The notes under the pieces: generated by a model
The model's database searches: none
Told to the model about the DNA's origin: nothing
What the model saw: only the letters and a program-made list of their open reading frames with translations
Part shown: positions 36,052 to 45,244 of the stretch, in pieces
Numbering within the stretch: the stretch's first letter is position 1
Layout of the letters: each line of letters starts with the position of its first letter
Source of the DNA: Methyloprofundus sp.
GTDB taxonomy: Bacteria > Pseudomonadota > Gammaproteobacteria > Methylococcales > Methylomonadaceae
Direction: 5' to 3'
NCBI GenBank assembly: GCA_016592635.1
Contig: AP023240.1
Span: 2,025,630-2,089,629 of the forward strand
Length of the DNA stretch: 64,000 nucleotides
Program-made: the position numbers and the translations under genes

Positions 36052-37452
36052 TTATTTTCTTCCATATTTATCTTCAAAACGTACTATATCATCCTCTCCA
36101 AGGTAACTACCTGACTGCACTTCAACCATTTCCAAAGGTATAACTCCCGGGTTTTCTAAACAATGCACGACACCTAGTGGAATATAAGTTGATTCATTCT
36201 CAGATAGCAATATTTGCTCTTCACCTTTACTAACTAATGCAGTACCTTTAACCACCACCCAATGTTCAGCCCTATGGTGATGTTTTTGTACTGATAGTTT
36301 AGCGCCTGGTTTCACGACAATACGTTTGGTCTTATGCCTTTCACCTTCATCAACCGAATCATAATGTCCCCAAGGTCGATATACTTTACGATGTAAATCT
36401 GCTTCGGTACGTTGTTCTTTTTTTAGAGTAGCAACAATTTCCTTAACATCTTGCACCCTATTTTTCGGAGCTACCATGACAGCATCATCGGTTTCGATGA
36501 CCACCAGATCTTTAACTCCGATCACTGCAACCAATTTATTTTCAGAATGGATAAAAGAGTTTTCAGTATCTAAAGCAAGAATATCCCCAGTTAATGCATT
36601 ACCATACTCATCTTTCTCGGTAACATCCCAAAGTGCCGACCATGAGCCTACATCATTCCAATTGGCATCCAATGGTATTACCACTGCCCTATCCGTTTTT
36701 TCCATCACCGCATAGTCAATCGAATCTGATGGGCACTGCGCAAATAGTTCTTTATTTATGCGCACAAAATCAACATCGGTTTCTGCTTTGGTAAAAGCCT
36801 TACGACAAACCTCCAACATCTCAGGTGCAAACTTCTCTAACTCTTCTAAATAACGACCCGCCTTAAACGCAAACATGCCACTATTCCAATAATATTCGCC
36901 ACTGTCTACATAGCGTTGAGCAACAGTTGCATTTGGCTTTTCTACAAATTCAGCGACCTTAAATGCATTGGCAACTTTTTCATTGGCACGCTTAATATAT
37001 CCATATCCTGTTTCTGCTACGGTAGGCACAATACCAAAAGTAACTAAATTACCGGCAGCAGCTAATTGCTCTGCTTTAATGACAGCCTCTTGAAAAGCAG
37101 GCACATCATTTATCACATGATCAGCAGGTAAAACTAATAAGATATCCTCACTATTCTTTACCGCTAATGCTGCCAAAGCAACAGCAGGTGCCGTATTTTT
37201 ACCTATCGGCTCCAATATAATCGCATCAGGCTGAGCAGCAATCTCCCATAATTGTTCAGCCATCATAAACCGGTGAACTTCATTACACACTGCGATGGGT
37301 GCTTGTAAATCATTTATGCCGTTCAACCTCAAAACTGTTTCTTGCACCATGGTCTTATCCGACACTAATGATAGAAACTGCTTAGGATAAACGCCACGAG
37401 ACAATGGCCATAATCTCGTCCCTGAACCACCTGAAAGAATAACTGGGATCAT
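36052..37452 (-). CDS. manC: Mannose-1-phosphate guanylyltransferase/mannose-6-phosphate isomerase
   Basis: Bifunctional type II enzyme making GDP-mannose. 466 residues: N-terminal nucleotidyltransferase with LSGGSGTRLWPLSRGVYPKQF (6-26), LPADHVI, EKPNATVAQRYV and YYWNSGMFAFKAG; C-terminal cupin isomerase (about 350-466) with RPWGHYDSV, KLSVQKHHHRAEHWVVVKG. Known synonyms are algA and cpsB. GDP-mannose feeds polysaccharide or alginate synthesis, but no such cluster adjoins. Divergent from the patatin gene. Confidence 0.96.
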   Translation of the reverse strand: MIPVILSGGSGTRLWPLSRGVYPKQFLSLVSDKTMVQETVLRLNGINDLQAPIAVCNEVHRFMMAEQLWEIAAQPDAIILEPIGKNTAPAVALAALAVKNSEDILLVLPADHVINDVPAFQEAVIKAEQLAAAGNLVTFGIVPTVAETGYGYIKRANEKVANAFKVAEFVEKPNATVAQRYVDSGEYYWNSGMFAFKAGRYLEELEKFAPEMLEVCRKAFTKAETDVDFVRINKELFAQCPSDSIDYAVMEKTDRAVVIPLDANWNDVGSWSALWDVTEKDEYGNALTGDILALDTENSFIHSENKLVAVIGVKDLVVIETDDAVMVAPKNRVQDVKEIVATLKKEQRTEADLHRKVYRPWGHYDSVDEGERHKTKRIVVKPGAKLSVQKHHHRAEHWVVVKGTALVSKGEEQILLSENESTYIPLGVVHCLENPGVIPLEMVEVQSGSYLGEDDIVRFEDKYGRK

Positions 37453-37563
37453 AATATTCCTTATCTATTTCCTAAAGGGCTAGTAGTTTACAAAACATTT
37501 AATAAAAAATAAATTATAATGTAATAAATAATATAGTGACTCAATATAATTTAGGTAAATGTA

Positions 37564-39774
37564 TTGAACAATACGCAACTCAAAATATTAGATTTAAGTA
37601 TCCCTTTTAAAAACTTAAATAATGAAGCATTAGAAATTATTGCTGAAAAATGTATCATTACATCTATCCAATCGGGCACTTCATTGTTCGAAGAGGATGA
37701 CATTAGTGATGGCTTGTACATTATAGTTTCTGGGCTTATTGAAATTTCTAAAAACAATAAATCTAAAAAAATCTCCCGCAATCATACGGGGCAAACAATT
37801 GGCTCAATTACCCTTAGTAGGCTTAATAAACGCTCTGCCAGCGCATATGCCGTCGAACCAAGTACACTTATTAAGTTCCCTAGAACTGCTTTTGAGCAGT
37901 TAGCGCAACATCGCCCTGATATCACGCACACCATCGAACAAGCTCTCATCAATCGAACGCATCGTTTGCACTTAGGCTTTGTCATGCGCACCAATCCTAT
38001 GTTTACCAACCTCCCACTTAAAGTGTTAGATGCTATTGAAAATATGGCACTGATAACGTTTGTCAAAAATGGAGACATTTTATGGGAGCAAGGTAACACA
38101 TCAAGCTATTTTTATATTGTCATTACTGGCCGACTGCGTATTTGGCATAGCTCACCTACCAAAATTAAATCAGGCTTACAAAAAGAAATTGGTCCTGGAG
38201 AAACGGTCGGTGAACTAGGCACCATCACCAATGAAGCACGCAAAGCAGGCCTCCGGTCTCTACGAGATAGTACTATTGCCTGCATCACCCGAGAGCAATT
38301 AACCAAGTTATTAACTCAGTACCCTGAGGTAATGAATACCTTATTAGTCAGAATTGTTGCTCACCATTTTGAAGCATCCCACCCCAAACATGAACATGCT
38401 AAAAATGCATCGAATACCATCGCCTTAATCCCTATCAATGCAGGTGTATCAATCAGTAAAATAGGTCAAAATCTGGGTTTATCACTCTCAAAAACAGGAA
38501 AAACACTGGTTATTGATTCTGCCACAAATGACACCATGTTAGGCATTCCAGGCTTTTCACAGTCGCCATTAGATAATCATAAAAATACAACATTTTTTAA
38601 CTGGTTAAATGATTTAGAATTTAAACACCAACATATTATTTTAATTGCCGATAACAGCTGCAGTAATTGGACTCGTCGTTGCGTGCATCAAGCTGACCAT
38701 TTACTATTTGTTGCTAATAGTGATGCCTCACCTAGGTTAGGTTCGATAGAACACGAATTACTAACAACCGAAAATCATTTGGGTATTCGCAAAAGCCTAT
38801 TGCTTATTCACCCCAAAGAAACTAAAGTCCCCAAAAACACTCAACTATGGCTATCACACCGAAAAATAGGCATGCATTACCACTTACGTCGAGACCATGA
38901 AAAAGATTTTGCTCGCTTAGCCCGTTTTTTAACTGGGCGCTCAGTGGGTTTAGTCTTAGGTGGCGGTGCAGCACGTGGATTTGCTCATATAGGTGTTTTA
39001 CGTGCTTTAGAAGAAAAAAACATTCCAGTTGATTTAATTGGCGGTACCAGTATGGGGGCGCTTATTGCAGCGCAATACGCAATGCAAAAAGATTTAAAAA
39101 AAATCACTCGATCAACATTAAAGCTATGCTTAGCTGGCGATAAACTCACTATTCCATTAGTTTCTTTATATGAAGGCTTTAAAATGGCCAAAGGTTTAAA
39201 ACATTTATTTCGCAACTCAGCTATCGAAGATTTATGGTGTCGCTTCTATAGCGTATCCTGCAACCTTAGTCGTGCTAAAGTCATGGTGCATGACTCTGGC
39301 CCTTTACTCGATGCGGTCACAGCCAGCAACATCCCTCCTGGATTGTTTCCTCCCAAAGTCGTCGATGGTGATTTATTAGTTGATGGTGCTTTATTAAACA
39401 ATGTCCCAGTTGATATCATGACTCGTTACAATGAAGGTGGGCTACTCATTGCTGTCGATGTTAACCCCAAAGATGATCTGTTAGCTAATACCACATACGA
39501 CGGTGGCTTATCTGGTTGGCAGGTACTAAAAAGCAAGCTCAATCCATTTAAAACAAAAATGCAAATACCCAGTATTTTAGACGTTCTAATGCGCTCAACT
39601 TCGATTGGAGGCTTAGCTCAACAAAAAAATGTGATGACAGGCATTGCTGATTTTTACCTATCTCCCCCTGTGGCTGATTATCCACTCCTAGCCTATAAAA
39701 ATGCAGATAAAATCATTGAAGATAGCTACCAATATACCTTAAAACAAATTGCAAACTGGCAATTTAAGCTATAA
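37564..39774 (+). CDS. NTE-type patatin-like phospholipase with two cyclic-nucleotide-binding domains
   Basis: 736 residues. Two CNB domains come first (about 18-130 and 148-268; second contains GDILWEQGNTSSYFYIVITGRL and GPGETVGELG). A P-loop-less alpha/beta middle domain follows (about 280-450), then a patatin catalytic domain: oxyanion loop GGGAARG (466-472), nucleophile GTSMG with Ser496 and the dyad Asp607 in VDGALLNN. This is the layout of neuropathy target esterase homologues, lysophospholipases anchored at the inner membrane. Starts with TTG (37564), as the nearby ATG is out of frame; AGG lies eight bases before. The NRPS gene follows after 39 bases, on the same strand. Confidence 0.92.
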   Translation: MNNTQLKILDLSIPFKNLNNEALEIIAEKCIITSIQSGTSLFEEDDISDGLYIIVSGLIEISKNNKSKKISRNHTGQTIGSITLSRLNKRSASAYAVEPSTLIKFPRTAFEQLAQHRPDITHTIEQALINRTHRLHLGFVMRTNPMFTNLPLKVLDAIENMALITFVKNGDILWEQGNTSSYFYIVITGRLRIWHSSPTKIKSGLQKEIGPGETVGELGTITNEARKAGLRSLRDSTIACITREQLTKLLTQYPEVMNTLLVRIVAHHFEASHPKHEHAKNASNTIALIPINAGVSISKIGQNLGLSLSKTGKTLVIDSATNDTMLGIPGFSQSPLDNHKNTTFFNWLNDLEFKHQHIILIADNSCSNWTRRCVHQADHLLFVANSDASPRLGSIEHELLTTENHLGIRKSLLLIHPKETKVPKNTQLWLSHRKIGMHYHLRRDHEKDFARLARFLTGRSVGLVLGGGAARGFAHIGVLRALEEKNIPVDLIGGTSMGALIAAQYAMQKDLKKITRSTLKLCLAGDKLTIPLVSLYEGFKMAKGLKHLFRNSAIEDLWCRFYSVSCNLSRAKVMVHDSGPLLDAVTASNIPPGLFPPKVVDGDLLVDGALLNNVPVDIMTRYNEGGLLIAVDVNPKDDLLANTTYDGGLSGWQVLKSKLNPFKTKMQIPSILDVLMRSTSIGGLAQQKNVMTGIADFYLSPPVADYPLLAYKNADKIIEDSYQYTLKQIANWQFKL

Positions 39775-39813
39775 TTATTACTAATAACCTTAAATTCATC
39801 CAGATAATATAAA

Positions 39814-42800
39814 GTGAGTCAAAAAACATTAGCTCTTGCAACTAATCAACTAGACATTTGGCACGATCAAGCTGCATACCCTGAGAGTCCTATCTACAAT
39901 ATTGGTGGTAATTTAAGTATTTATGGTGCTGTTAATTACCGCATACTCAATCAGGCAATTCAGCAATTAGTACTAGAAAGTGATGTGTTACGCCTAAGTA
40001 TTTCTCAACAAAACCAGAAAGTCACTCAATCATATGTTTCACATCAAGTAATTGATTTAGAGTTCCACGATTTCTCACACCATGAACATCCCAAAAATGT
40101 TACGAAAAATTGGCTAAATACTACTTTTGCAACCCCTTTTTCATTAACACAGGATAATGTGCTTTGGCACTTTGCTCTCATTAAAGAAAGCGAGCAAAAA
40201 TATTACCTAATGACCAAATTTCACCACCTGATAGCAGATGGGTGGACTACCAAAATTGTTATAGAACGTCTATCAGAACTCTATAACGCACAATTGGAAA
40301 AACGCGCAGCTCCCCCCCCCTCCTCCCAATGTTATGCAAATTACATCGCTCAGGAGCAAGATTACCTCAGCTCGGAAAAGTTTAATAAAGATCAAGCATT
40401 TTGGTTAAAAGTATTTCCTTCATTACCAGTATCGCTTATTGAGCATACCTATAAAACTAAAAGATCGGGGGCTTTGCCAAAAGCAAATATTCAGCGCTTT
40501 CACCTCAAACGGGATTTCTACAACCAATTAAGCAAATTCGCTTTAGACCATAAAAGCACCATTTACCACCTATTAATTTGTGCTCTCACACTTTATTTTG
40601 CACGCATTACCCAAAAAGATCATATTGTCATTGGTACACCCAGCCTAAACCGTAGTGGTGCCAAGTTTAAAGAAGTATTGGGCATGTTTATAAGCTTATC
40701 TCCCCTATCACTTAAGATAGACTTAGAAAAAAATAGTATTGAGCTCCTTAAATTATGCGCTATCAACCTACGTGACACTTATCGCCATCAACGCTTCCCG
40801 TTAAACCTGATTAGTAAGCGACTGGAACTCATCAAAAATGGCCGTAATACATTATTTGATCTGGTCGTTTCCTTTGAAAAACAGGAGTATTCCACGCCTT
40901 ATGGTGGTGCAGCTATCAGTGCGCAACAACAGTTTAGTGGCGTAGCTCGTTACCCATTAGCAGTCACTATCTGTGAATTTCATGACGATGAAGATGTTGA
41001 AATTATTCTTGAGGGCTCTGAAACAGCTTTTAGTCAACAAGATTTACAATTTTTAAGCGACCGGTTCTGCTACATTTTAGAACAAATAACAAGCTTTCCT
41101 GAAACGCCTCTAAAACAAGTAGACCTAATACCAAAAACTGAAAAACAATTTATTGATACTGCATTCAATCATTCAGAAAAAATAGAAGCTTCCACCGATC
41201 TTGTCACACAACAATTTGTTGAACAAGCGAGGCTATTTCCACAAGCTATTGCGGTAGAAAGCCTTGATACCAAAATTAGTTACCAACAATTGGACAAGAG
41301 CAGTAATCAGCTAGCAAACCAATTATTAAGCCACAATGCAGCTCAGCAGATTGTGGCAATTTGTATGCCTCGTTGTGAAGCGATGATTGTTGCTATTTTA
41401 GCTACCCTCAAAGCAGGTGCAGCTTACTTACCAATAGACCCCGACACGCCACCAGAGCGTATCGCCGACATCATCAAGCAAAGCAAACCTACTGCGTTAC
41501 TAACTATTCCATCACTCACTGAACAATTAAAAGTTTTAGAGTCCCAGTTAATTGTCTTAGACAACTCTTCCTCTGATTTCTTGGATACTGCCCCCGATAT
41601 AGTCATTACCGAGCAAGACTTGGCTTATATCATTTTTACATCTGGTTCAACAGGTACCCCTAAAGGGGTAACACTACCTCATGATGCCCTTAGTAGGCGT
41701 TTGACATGGATACAAAAAAACTTTGCTATCCAAAGCTCTGACCGAGTGGCACAAACCATTCAGTTCTGCTTCGACCCTTCATTAATTGAAATTTTTTTAG
41801 CGCTCACTCAAGGAGCGACCTTAGTTCTTGCGCCAAAAAACTACCAAACGCCTGAAGCGTTTGCACAATTTATTGTCAAACAAAACATCAACGCAGTTGC
41901 CTTGGTTCCATCCAGCCTACGCAACTTGCTACAAGGCCTAAAAGCACATCAACGAACATCTTTGAAGGTTGTCTGCTGCGGAGGTGAAGTTTTATCCCCA
42001 GAGCTTGCCGAACAGTTTCAGCAACAAACTAATGCTGAGCTCTTCAATGTATACGGCCCAACAGAAGCAACCCTCTTTGCAACAGCTTGGCGCTATCAAA
42101 AATCAGAACAGACAAGTTTACCTATTGGCAAGCCTCTCTCTGATACCCGTATTTATATTTTTGATCAACACAATCAAATACTCCCCATAGGCGTTGCTGG
42201 AGAAATTATTATTGGCGGTAAAACACTTGCCACAGGATATTTACACCAACAAGGCTTAACCAAAGAAAAGTTTATCTCATCCTCTAGCAACACATCAGTG
42301 GATAAAACCTTATATAAAACAGGTGATTTAGGCTATATTGGTACCGATAGTCAACTACATTTTTTAGGTCGAATTGACAGACAAGTAAAAATCAGTGGTT
42401 ACCGCATTGAACTAGGTGAAATTGAAGCAATTTTAAACAGTCAAATAGAAGTCCATAACGCCGCTGTTATTGTCATTAAACAACAGATCTATGCTTATGT
42501 AGCAACTGTCGACAACTATAGCAATGAACTTGCAGAATTATTAGCAAAATTATTACATAGCAAGCTACCTATTTACATGCAAGTTGCTGCCATTATTCCC
42601 GTTAAGAACATACCAACTAGCCAAACAGGAAAAATTGATTATGCCGCCCTTCCTTGGCCCACACCTATTCAGCAAAGAAGAAACAGACTACCGAGTAGCT
42701 TGTTGGAAACACAACTTATTAAAGTATGGCAAGAAACGCTAAAACGTCAGGATATAACCATTAGCGATAACTTTTTTGAACTAGGAGGAGACTCTTTAGC

Positions 42801-43632
42801 AGCAGTCACTTTAGTTCAAAAAATTGAACAATTTACTGGCTACAAACATTCTTTGGCACTATTACTCGAACACCCAAGCATTAGGCAACAAGCTGACTTT
42901 TTAAACTCTGAATTGCCAATAAAAAACCAGCCGATCCTCAGAACCTTAAGTGAAGATACAGACCCCGATCTTAATGTAACCCCATTTTACCTTGCAGCTT
43001 CAGGCAAAGGCGACTCCTTACGCTTTAAAAACTTAGCGGTACAACTTGAAGGTCTCTGCGCATTACATATGCTACACCCTACTGAACACCATAAAAAACC
43101 GAGTATAAGTGAATTGGCAGCCGAATATGCAGCTATCATCTTGGTCAGAAATGAACCACCTGGTTATATAGGAGGGTTTTCTATCGGAGGCGTGACCGCA
43201 TTAGAAACAGCACGCATTTTAGCTGAAAATGGTAAGCCCCCTTTAGGTGTCTTACTACTTGATACTACCTATCCTCGCTGGCCACTTAAATCGCCACTTA
43301 TTTTTGGGGCTCTCAACAAAACAATTGGCTTATTGCACCTCAATAAATTAACCGTCAATGGCAGACGCTTAAATATAATGTCATCTGACCCAGGTATCAT
43401 CATACAATTGAATGCCATTCAGCAACATACAATAATACCTTTCAAAGGCCCTGTTGCATTAATTATGTCTACTCACATGCATCCAAAATTTTGGCTATTT
43501 TCTAAATGGTTTAAATTATATAAATCAAACCTAAAACATTATACTGTTTCCGGATTTCATGGCAGCATGTTTCAGGACTGCAACATCACTAGCTTGAGTA
43601 TCGCAATTCGTCAATTTATGAAAATTGGTTAA
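39814..43632 (+). CDS. Single-module non-ribosomal peptide synthetase (C-A-T-TE)
   Basis: 1272 residues. Condensation domain about 5-435 with HHLIADG (137-143). Adenylation domain about 465-945: TSGSTGTPKG (609-618), FDPSLIEIF, VYGPTEATLFAT (747-758), YKTGDLG, GRIDRQVKISGYRIELGE, TGKIDY with Lys940. Thiolation domain with FFELGGDSLAAV, Ser994. Thioesterase domain about 1056-1272 with GFSIGG (Ser1123), Asp1150 and His1249. GTG start at 39814, close to the patatin stop. The enzyme would join an acyl or aminoacyl donor to one activated amino acid and release it. The substrate is not predictable by eye. A run of nine C (40312-40320) codes for Pro in the C domain. Confidence 0.95.
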   Translation: MSQKTLALATNQLDIWHDQAAYPESPIYNIGGNLSIYGAVNYRILNQAIQQLVLESDVLRLSISQQNQKVTQSYVSHQVIDLEFHDFSHHEHPKNVTKNWLNTTFATPFSLTQDNVLWHFALIKESEQKYYLMTKFHHLIADGWTTKIVIERLSELYNAQLEKRAAPPPSSQCYANYIAQEQDYLSSEKFNKDQAFWLKVFPSLPVSLIEHTYKTKRSGALPKANIQRFHLKRDFYNQLSKFALDHKSTIYHLLICALTLYFARITQKDHIVIGTPSLNRSGAKFKEVLGMFISLSPLSLKIDLEKNSIELLKLCAINLRDTYRHQRFPLNLISKRLELIKNGRNTLFDLVVSFEKQEYSTPYGGAAISAQQQFSGVARYPLAVTICEFHDDEDVEIILEGSETAFSQQDLQFLSDRFCYILEQITSFPETPLKQVDLIPKTEKQFIDTAFNHSEKIEASTDLVTQQFVEQARLFPQAIAVESLDTKISYQQLDKSSNQLANQLLSHNAAQQIVAICMPRCEAMIVAILATLKAGAAYLPIDPDTPPERIADIIKQSKPTALLTIPSLTEQLKVLESQLIVLDNSSSDFLDTAPDIVITEQDLAYIIFTSGSTGTPKGVTLPHDALSRRLTWIQKNFAIQSSDRVAQTIQFCFDPSLIEIFLALTQGATLVLAPKNYQTPEAFAQFIVKQNINAVALVPSSLRNLLQGLKAHQRTSLKVVCCGGEVLSPELAEQFQQQTNAELFNVYGPTEATLFATAWRYQKSEQTSLPIGKPLSDTRIYIFDQHNQILPIGVAGEIIIGGKTLATGYLHQQGLTKEKFISSSSNTSVDKTLYKTGDLGYIGTDSQLHFLGRIDRQVKISGYRIELGEIEAILNSQIEVHNAAVIVIKQQIYAYVATVDNYSNELAELLAKLLHSKLPIYMQVAAIIPVKNIPTSQTGKIDYAALPWPTPIQQRRNRLPSSLLETQLIKVWQETLKRQDITISDNFFELGGDSLAAVTLVQKIEQFTGYKHSLALLLEHPSIRQQADFLNSELPIKNQPILRTLSEDTDPDLNVTPFYLAASGKGDSLRFKNLAVQLEGLCALHMLHPTEHHKKPSISELAAEYAAIILVRNEPPGYIGGFSIGGVTALETARILAENGKPPLGVLLLDTTYPRWPLKSPLIFGALNKTIGLLHLNKLTVNGRRLNIMSSDPGIIIQLNAIQQHTIIPFKGPVALIMSTHMHPKFWLFSKWFKLYKSNLKHYTVSGFHGSMFQDCNITSLSIAIRQFMKIG

Positions 43633-43980
43633 TTAACCAAAAGTAGATCCATTCCAACCCCAAAACTCAGCAGGATGGTTGCTAAACTCAATATATATTC
43701 TATCGCTATCAAGTTGCAACTCAGTACCCAATACCTGACTGATCGATAAGGACAAAGACTTAGCTAGCACTGTGGATAATCCAATACTTTTACATTCAAC
43801 ATAGGCAAGAGGCTCAGTGCTACCGCCAAACATCATATTTCGTCCTCCTTTGACCTCCACCATCACATAGCGCTCAGGTTTGCCCGTTTCTTTCGCTAAT
43901 AATTGTGATAATTCAGTCATCAAATGAACCGATTTATCACCCTCAATACTAACATTAGTTCTAAGTTTTAGTAAGGGCAT
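43633..43980 (-). CDS. MIF-like phenylpyruvate tautomerase family protein
   Basis: 115 residues starting MPLLKLRTNV, so that Pro becomes the N-terminal catalytic base after Met removal, as in macrophage migration inhibitory factor and phenylpyruvate tautomerase. Other MIF features are the KGGRNMMFGGSTEPLAYVECKSIG core and the NHPAEFWGWNGSTFG C-terminus, close to eukaryotic MIF. Function in bacteria is mostly undefined. Its stop codon is exactly adjacent to that of the NRPS (43632/43633), convergent. Confidence 0.9.
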   Translation of the reverse strand: MPLLKLRTNVSIEGDKSVHLMTELSQLLAKETGKPERYVMVEVKGGRNMMFGGSTEPLAYVECKSIGLSTVLAKSLSLSISQVLGTELQLDSDRIYIEFSNHPAEFWGWNGSTFG

Positions 43981-44015
43981 TGCATTTCCTTATATTGAAG
44001 TTAAATAATATTATT

Positions 44016-44432
44016 TTAAGCAACGACAATTTCAAAATCATGGCTTATTTCAACAGACTTTTCTAACATAATCGATGCAGAACAATATTTCTCAGCAGAT
44101 AGTTTTACTGCTCGTGCTACCACGGCCTCTTTTAAATCCCTGCCAGTCACAACAAAGTGTACATGTATTTTACTAAAGACCTTGGGAATAGTATCGACAC
44201 GTTCGGCTGATATTTCTGCTACGCAATCAACAATATCATTACGGCCTTTTTGTAAAATCTGCATCACATCAAAAGAAGTACACCCCCCCATCCCTAAAAG
44301 CAGCATTTCCATCGGACGTATCCCCATATTTCTGCCACCTAAATCTGGCGGGCCATCCATAATAACTGTATGACCACTTTCAGATTCACCTAAAAACATC
44401 ATGCCATCAACCCACTTAACACGCACATCCAT
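44016..44432 (-). CDS. OsmC family protein (YhfA-like)
   Basis: 138 residues from the ATG at 44432 (MDVRVKWVDGMMFLG), preferred over an upstream in-frame ATG at 44480 because an AAGGTG ribosome site precedes it and homology begins there. Family residues: GGRNMGIRPMEMLLLGMGGCTSFDVMQIL with the conserved Cys and EKYCSASIMLEKSVEISHDFEI with the second Cys. OsmC/Ohr-type fold may reduce organic hydroperoxides; YhfA-like members are uncharacterised. Precedes the tautomerase gene by 35 bases, likely one transcript. Confidence 0.93.
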   Translation of the reverse strand: MDVRVKWVDGMMFLGESESGHTVIMDGPPDLGGRNMGIRPMEMLLLGMGGCTSFDVMQILQKGRNDIVDCVAEISAERVDTIPKVFSKIHVHFVVTGRDLKEAVVARAVKLSAEKYCSASIMLEKSVEISHDFEIVVA

Positions 44433-44540
44433 TAAACAACACCTTAAATTATTTGAAAAAAAACTTAGATTAGCATACATTGACGCAAAGCAAACGGCTC
44501 TTTTAGCCCAAATCTAATAACTCACACTGAAGAACCCAAA

Positions 44541-45065
44541 ATGCTAATTAATACACTGACTTCTTTATTCGCCTACACTTCACTTATTAACCCTTTGGAA
44601 GCAAGTATTATCTTGCTGATAACAGCTAATATTATTTATATATTAACGCCTAACCGCAAACCTGATGCTGAACCATCTATCAGCATAACTAAGCCTCAAT
44701 TCAATATTTATATGTACTTACAAGAGGCATGGCTGGGAAAGGAATCATTACTACGTGCTTGCATGCCATTTTTTATTATTTTTAACAGCAGCTTATTTTA
44801 TGCCGATTACCGTGCAATTAATGGCAGCTATACAATTGAAAGTTGGCTGACCATTCTCATCATTTTGGCACTCCCTACTCTATGGTGGACTATTTCTGTC
44901 TGGCGCTGTTCCGTACATGCAAGTCGACTATGGGCTACTACTGCTCGGTTCGTCACTATAGTTGCTGCATATGAGTACTGCCTACGAATAGCTATTGCAA
45001 AATATTACCCAGAAATTTTTTTCAACTGCCAACAGCTTATTATGGAATTTGGAGATTGCTTCTAA
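44541..45065 (+). CDS. Putative membrane protein of unknown function
   Basis: 174 residues with hydrophobic stretches at about 18-37, 69-88, 102-118 and 133-150, and a hydrophilic segment at 40-60 (NRKPDAEPS). No recognised domain. The ATG at 44541 has only a weak upstream signal, but the length, helix pattern and lack of competing ORF make it a plausible gene. Divergent from the OsmC gene. Confidence 0.65.
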   Translation: MLINTLTSLFAYTSLINPLEASIILLITANIIYILTPNRKPDAEPSISITKPQFNIYMYLQEAWLGKESLLRACMPFFIIFNSSLFYADYRAINGSYTIESWLTILIILALPTLWWTISVWRCSVHASRLWATTARFVTIVAAYEYCLRIAIAKYYPEIFFNCQQLIMEFGDCF

Positions 45066-45088
45066 TTAAAAGAATTAAGGAATGAGGG

Positions 45089-45244
45089 TTTAATAATAGC
45101 CGAAAGTATGACGCAGGATTTTGGCTTCACAGTCGTGTTAGAAACACAGGCGCATAGCAGGCTACGTAACTGTTTTTCTGGCGCGGCTGTGAAGTCAAAA
45201 GACAAGTCAGACTCGGGTATTATTGAATTCTCGTTCCTAAGCAT
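45089..45244. repeat. Dispersed repeat with nested long hairpin (longer copy)
   Basis: Outer parts 45089-45116 and 45195-45244 match the shorter copy at 63891-63968 (about 24/28 and 38/50 by eye). Between them are 78 extra bases forming a hairpin: 45119-45138 pairs with 45181-45200 over 20 bases with four G-T pairs, including TTTTGGCTTCACAG against CTGTGAAGTCAAAA. It sits between convergent genes, the membrane-protein gene and fliK. The minus strand is an open frame of 60 codons, taken here as a by-product of the repeat. Confidence 0.75.

Noticed and set aside
44281..44290. Run of seven C (44283-44289) in the OsmC gene as phase-variation tract
   Set aside because: Only seven bases and it codes a conserved Gly-Gly-Cys segment; too short to suggest switching.
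45062..45244. 60-codon minus-strand ORF between the membrane-protein gene and fliK
   Set aside because: It is fully contained in the dispersed repeat with a hairpin; no gene is needed to explain it.
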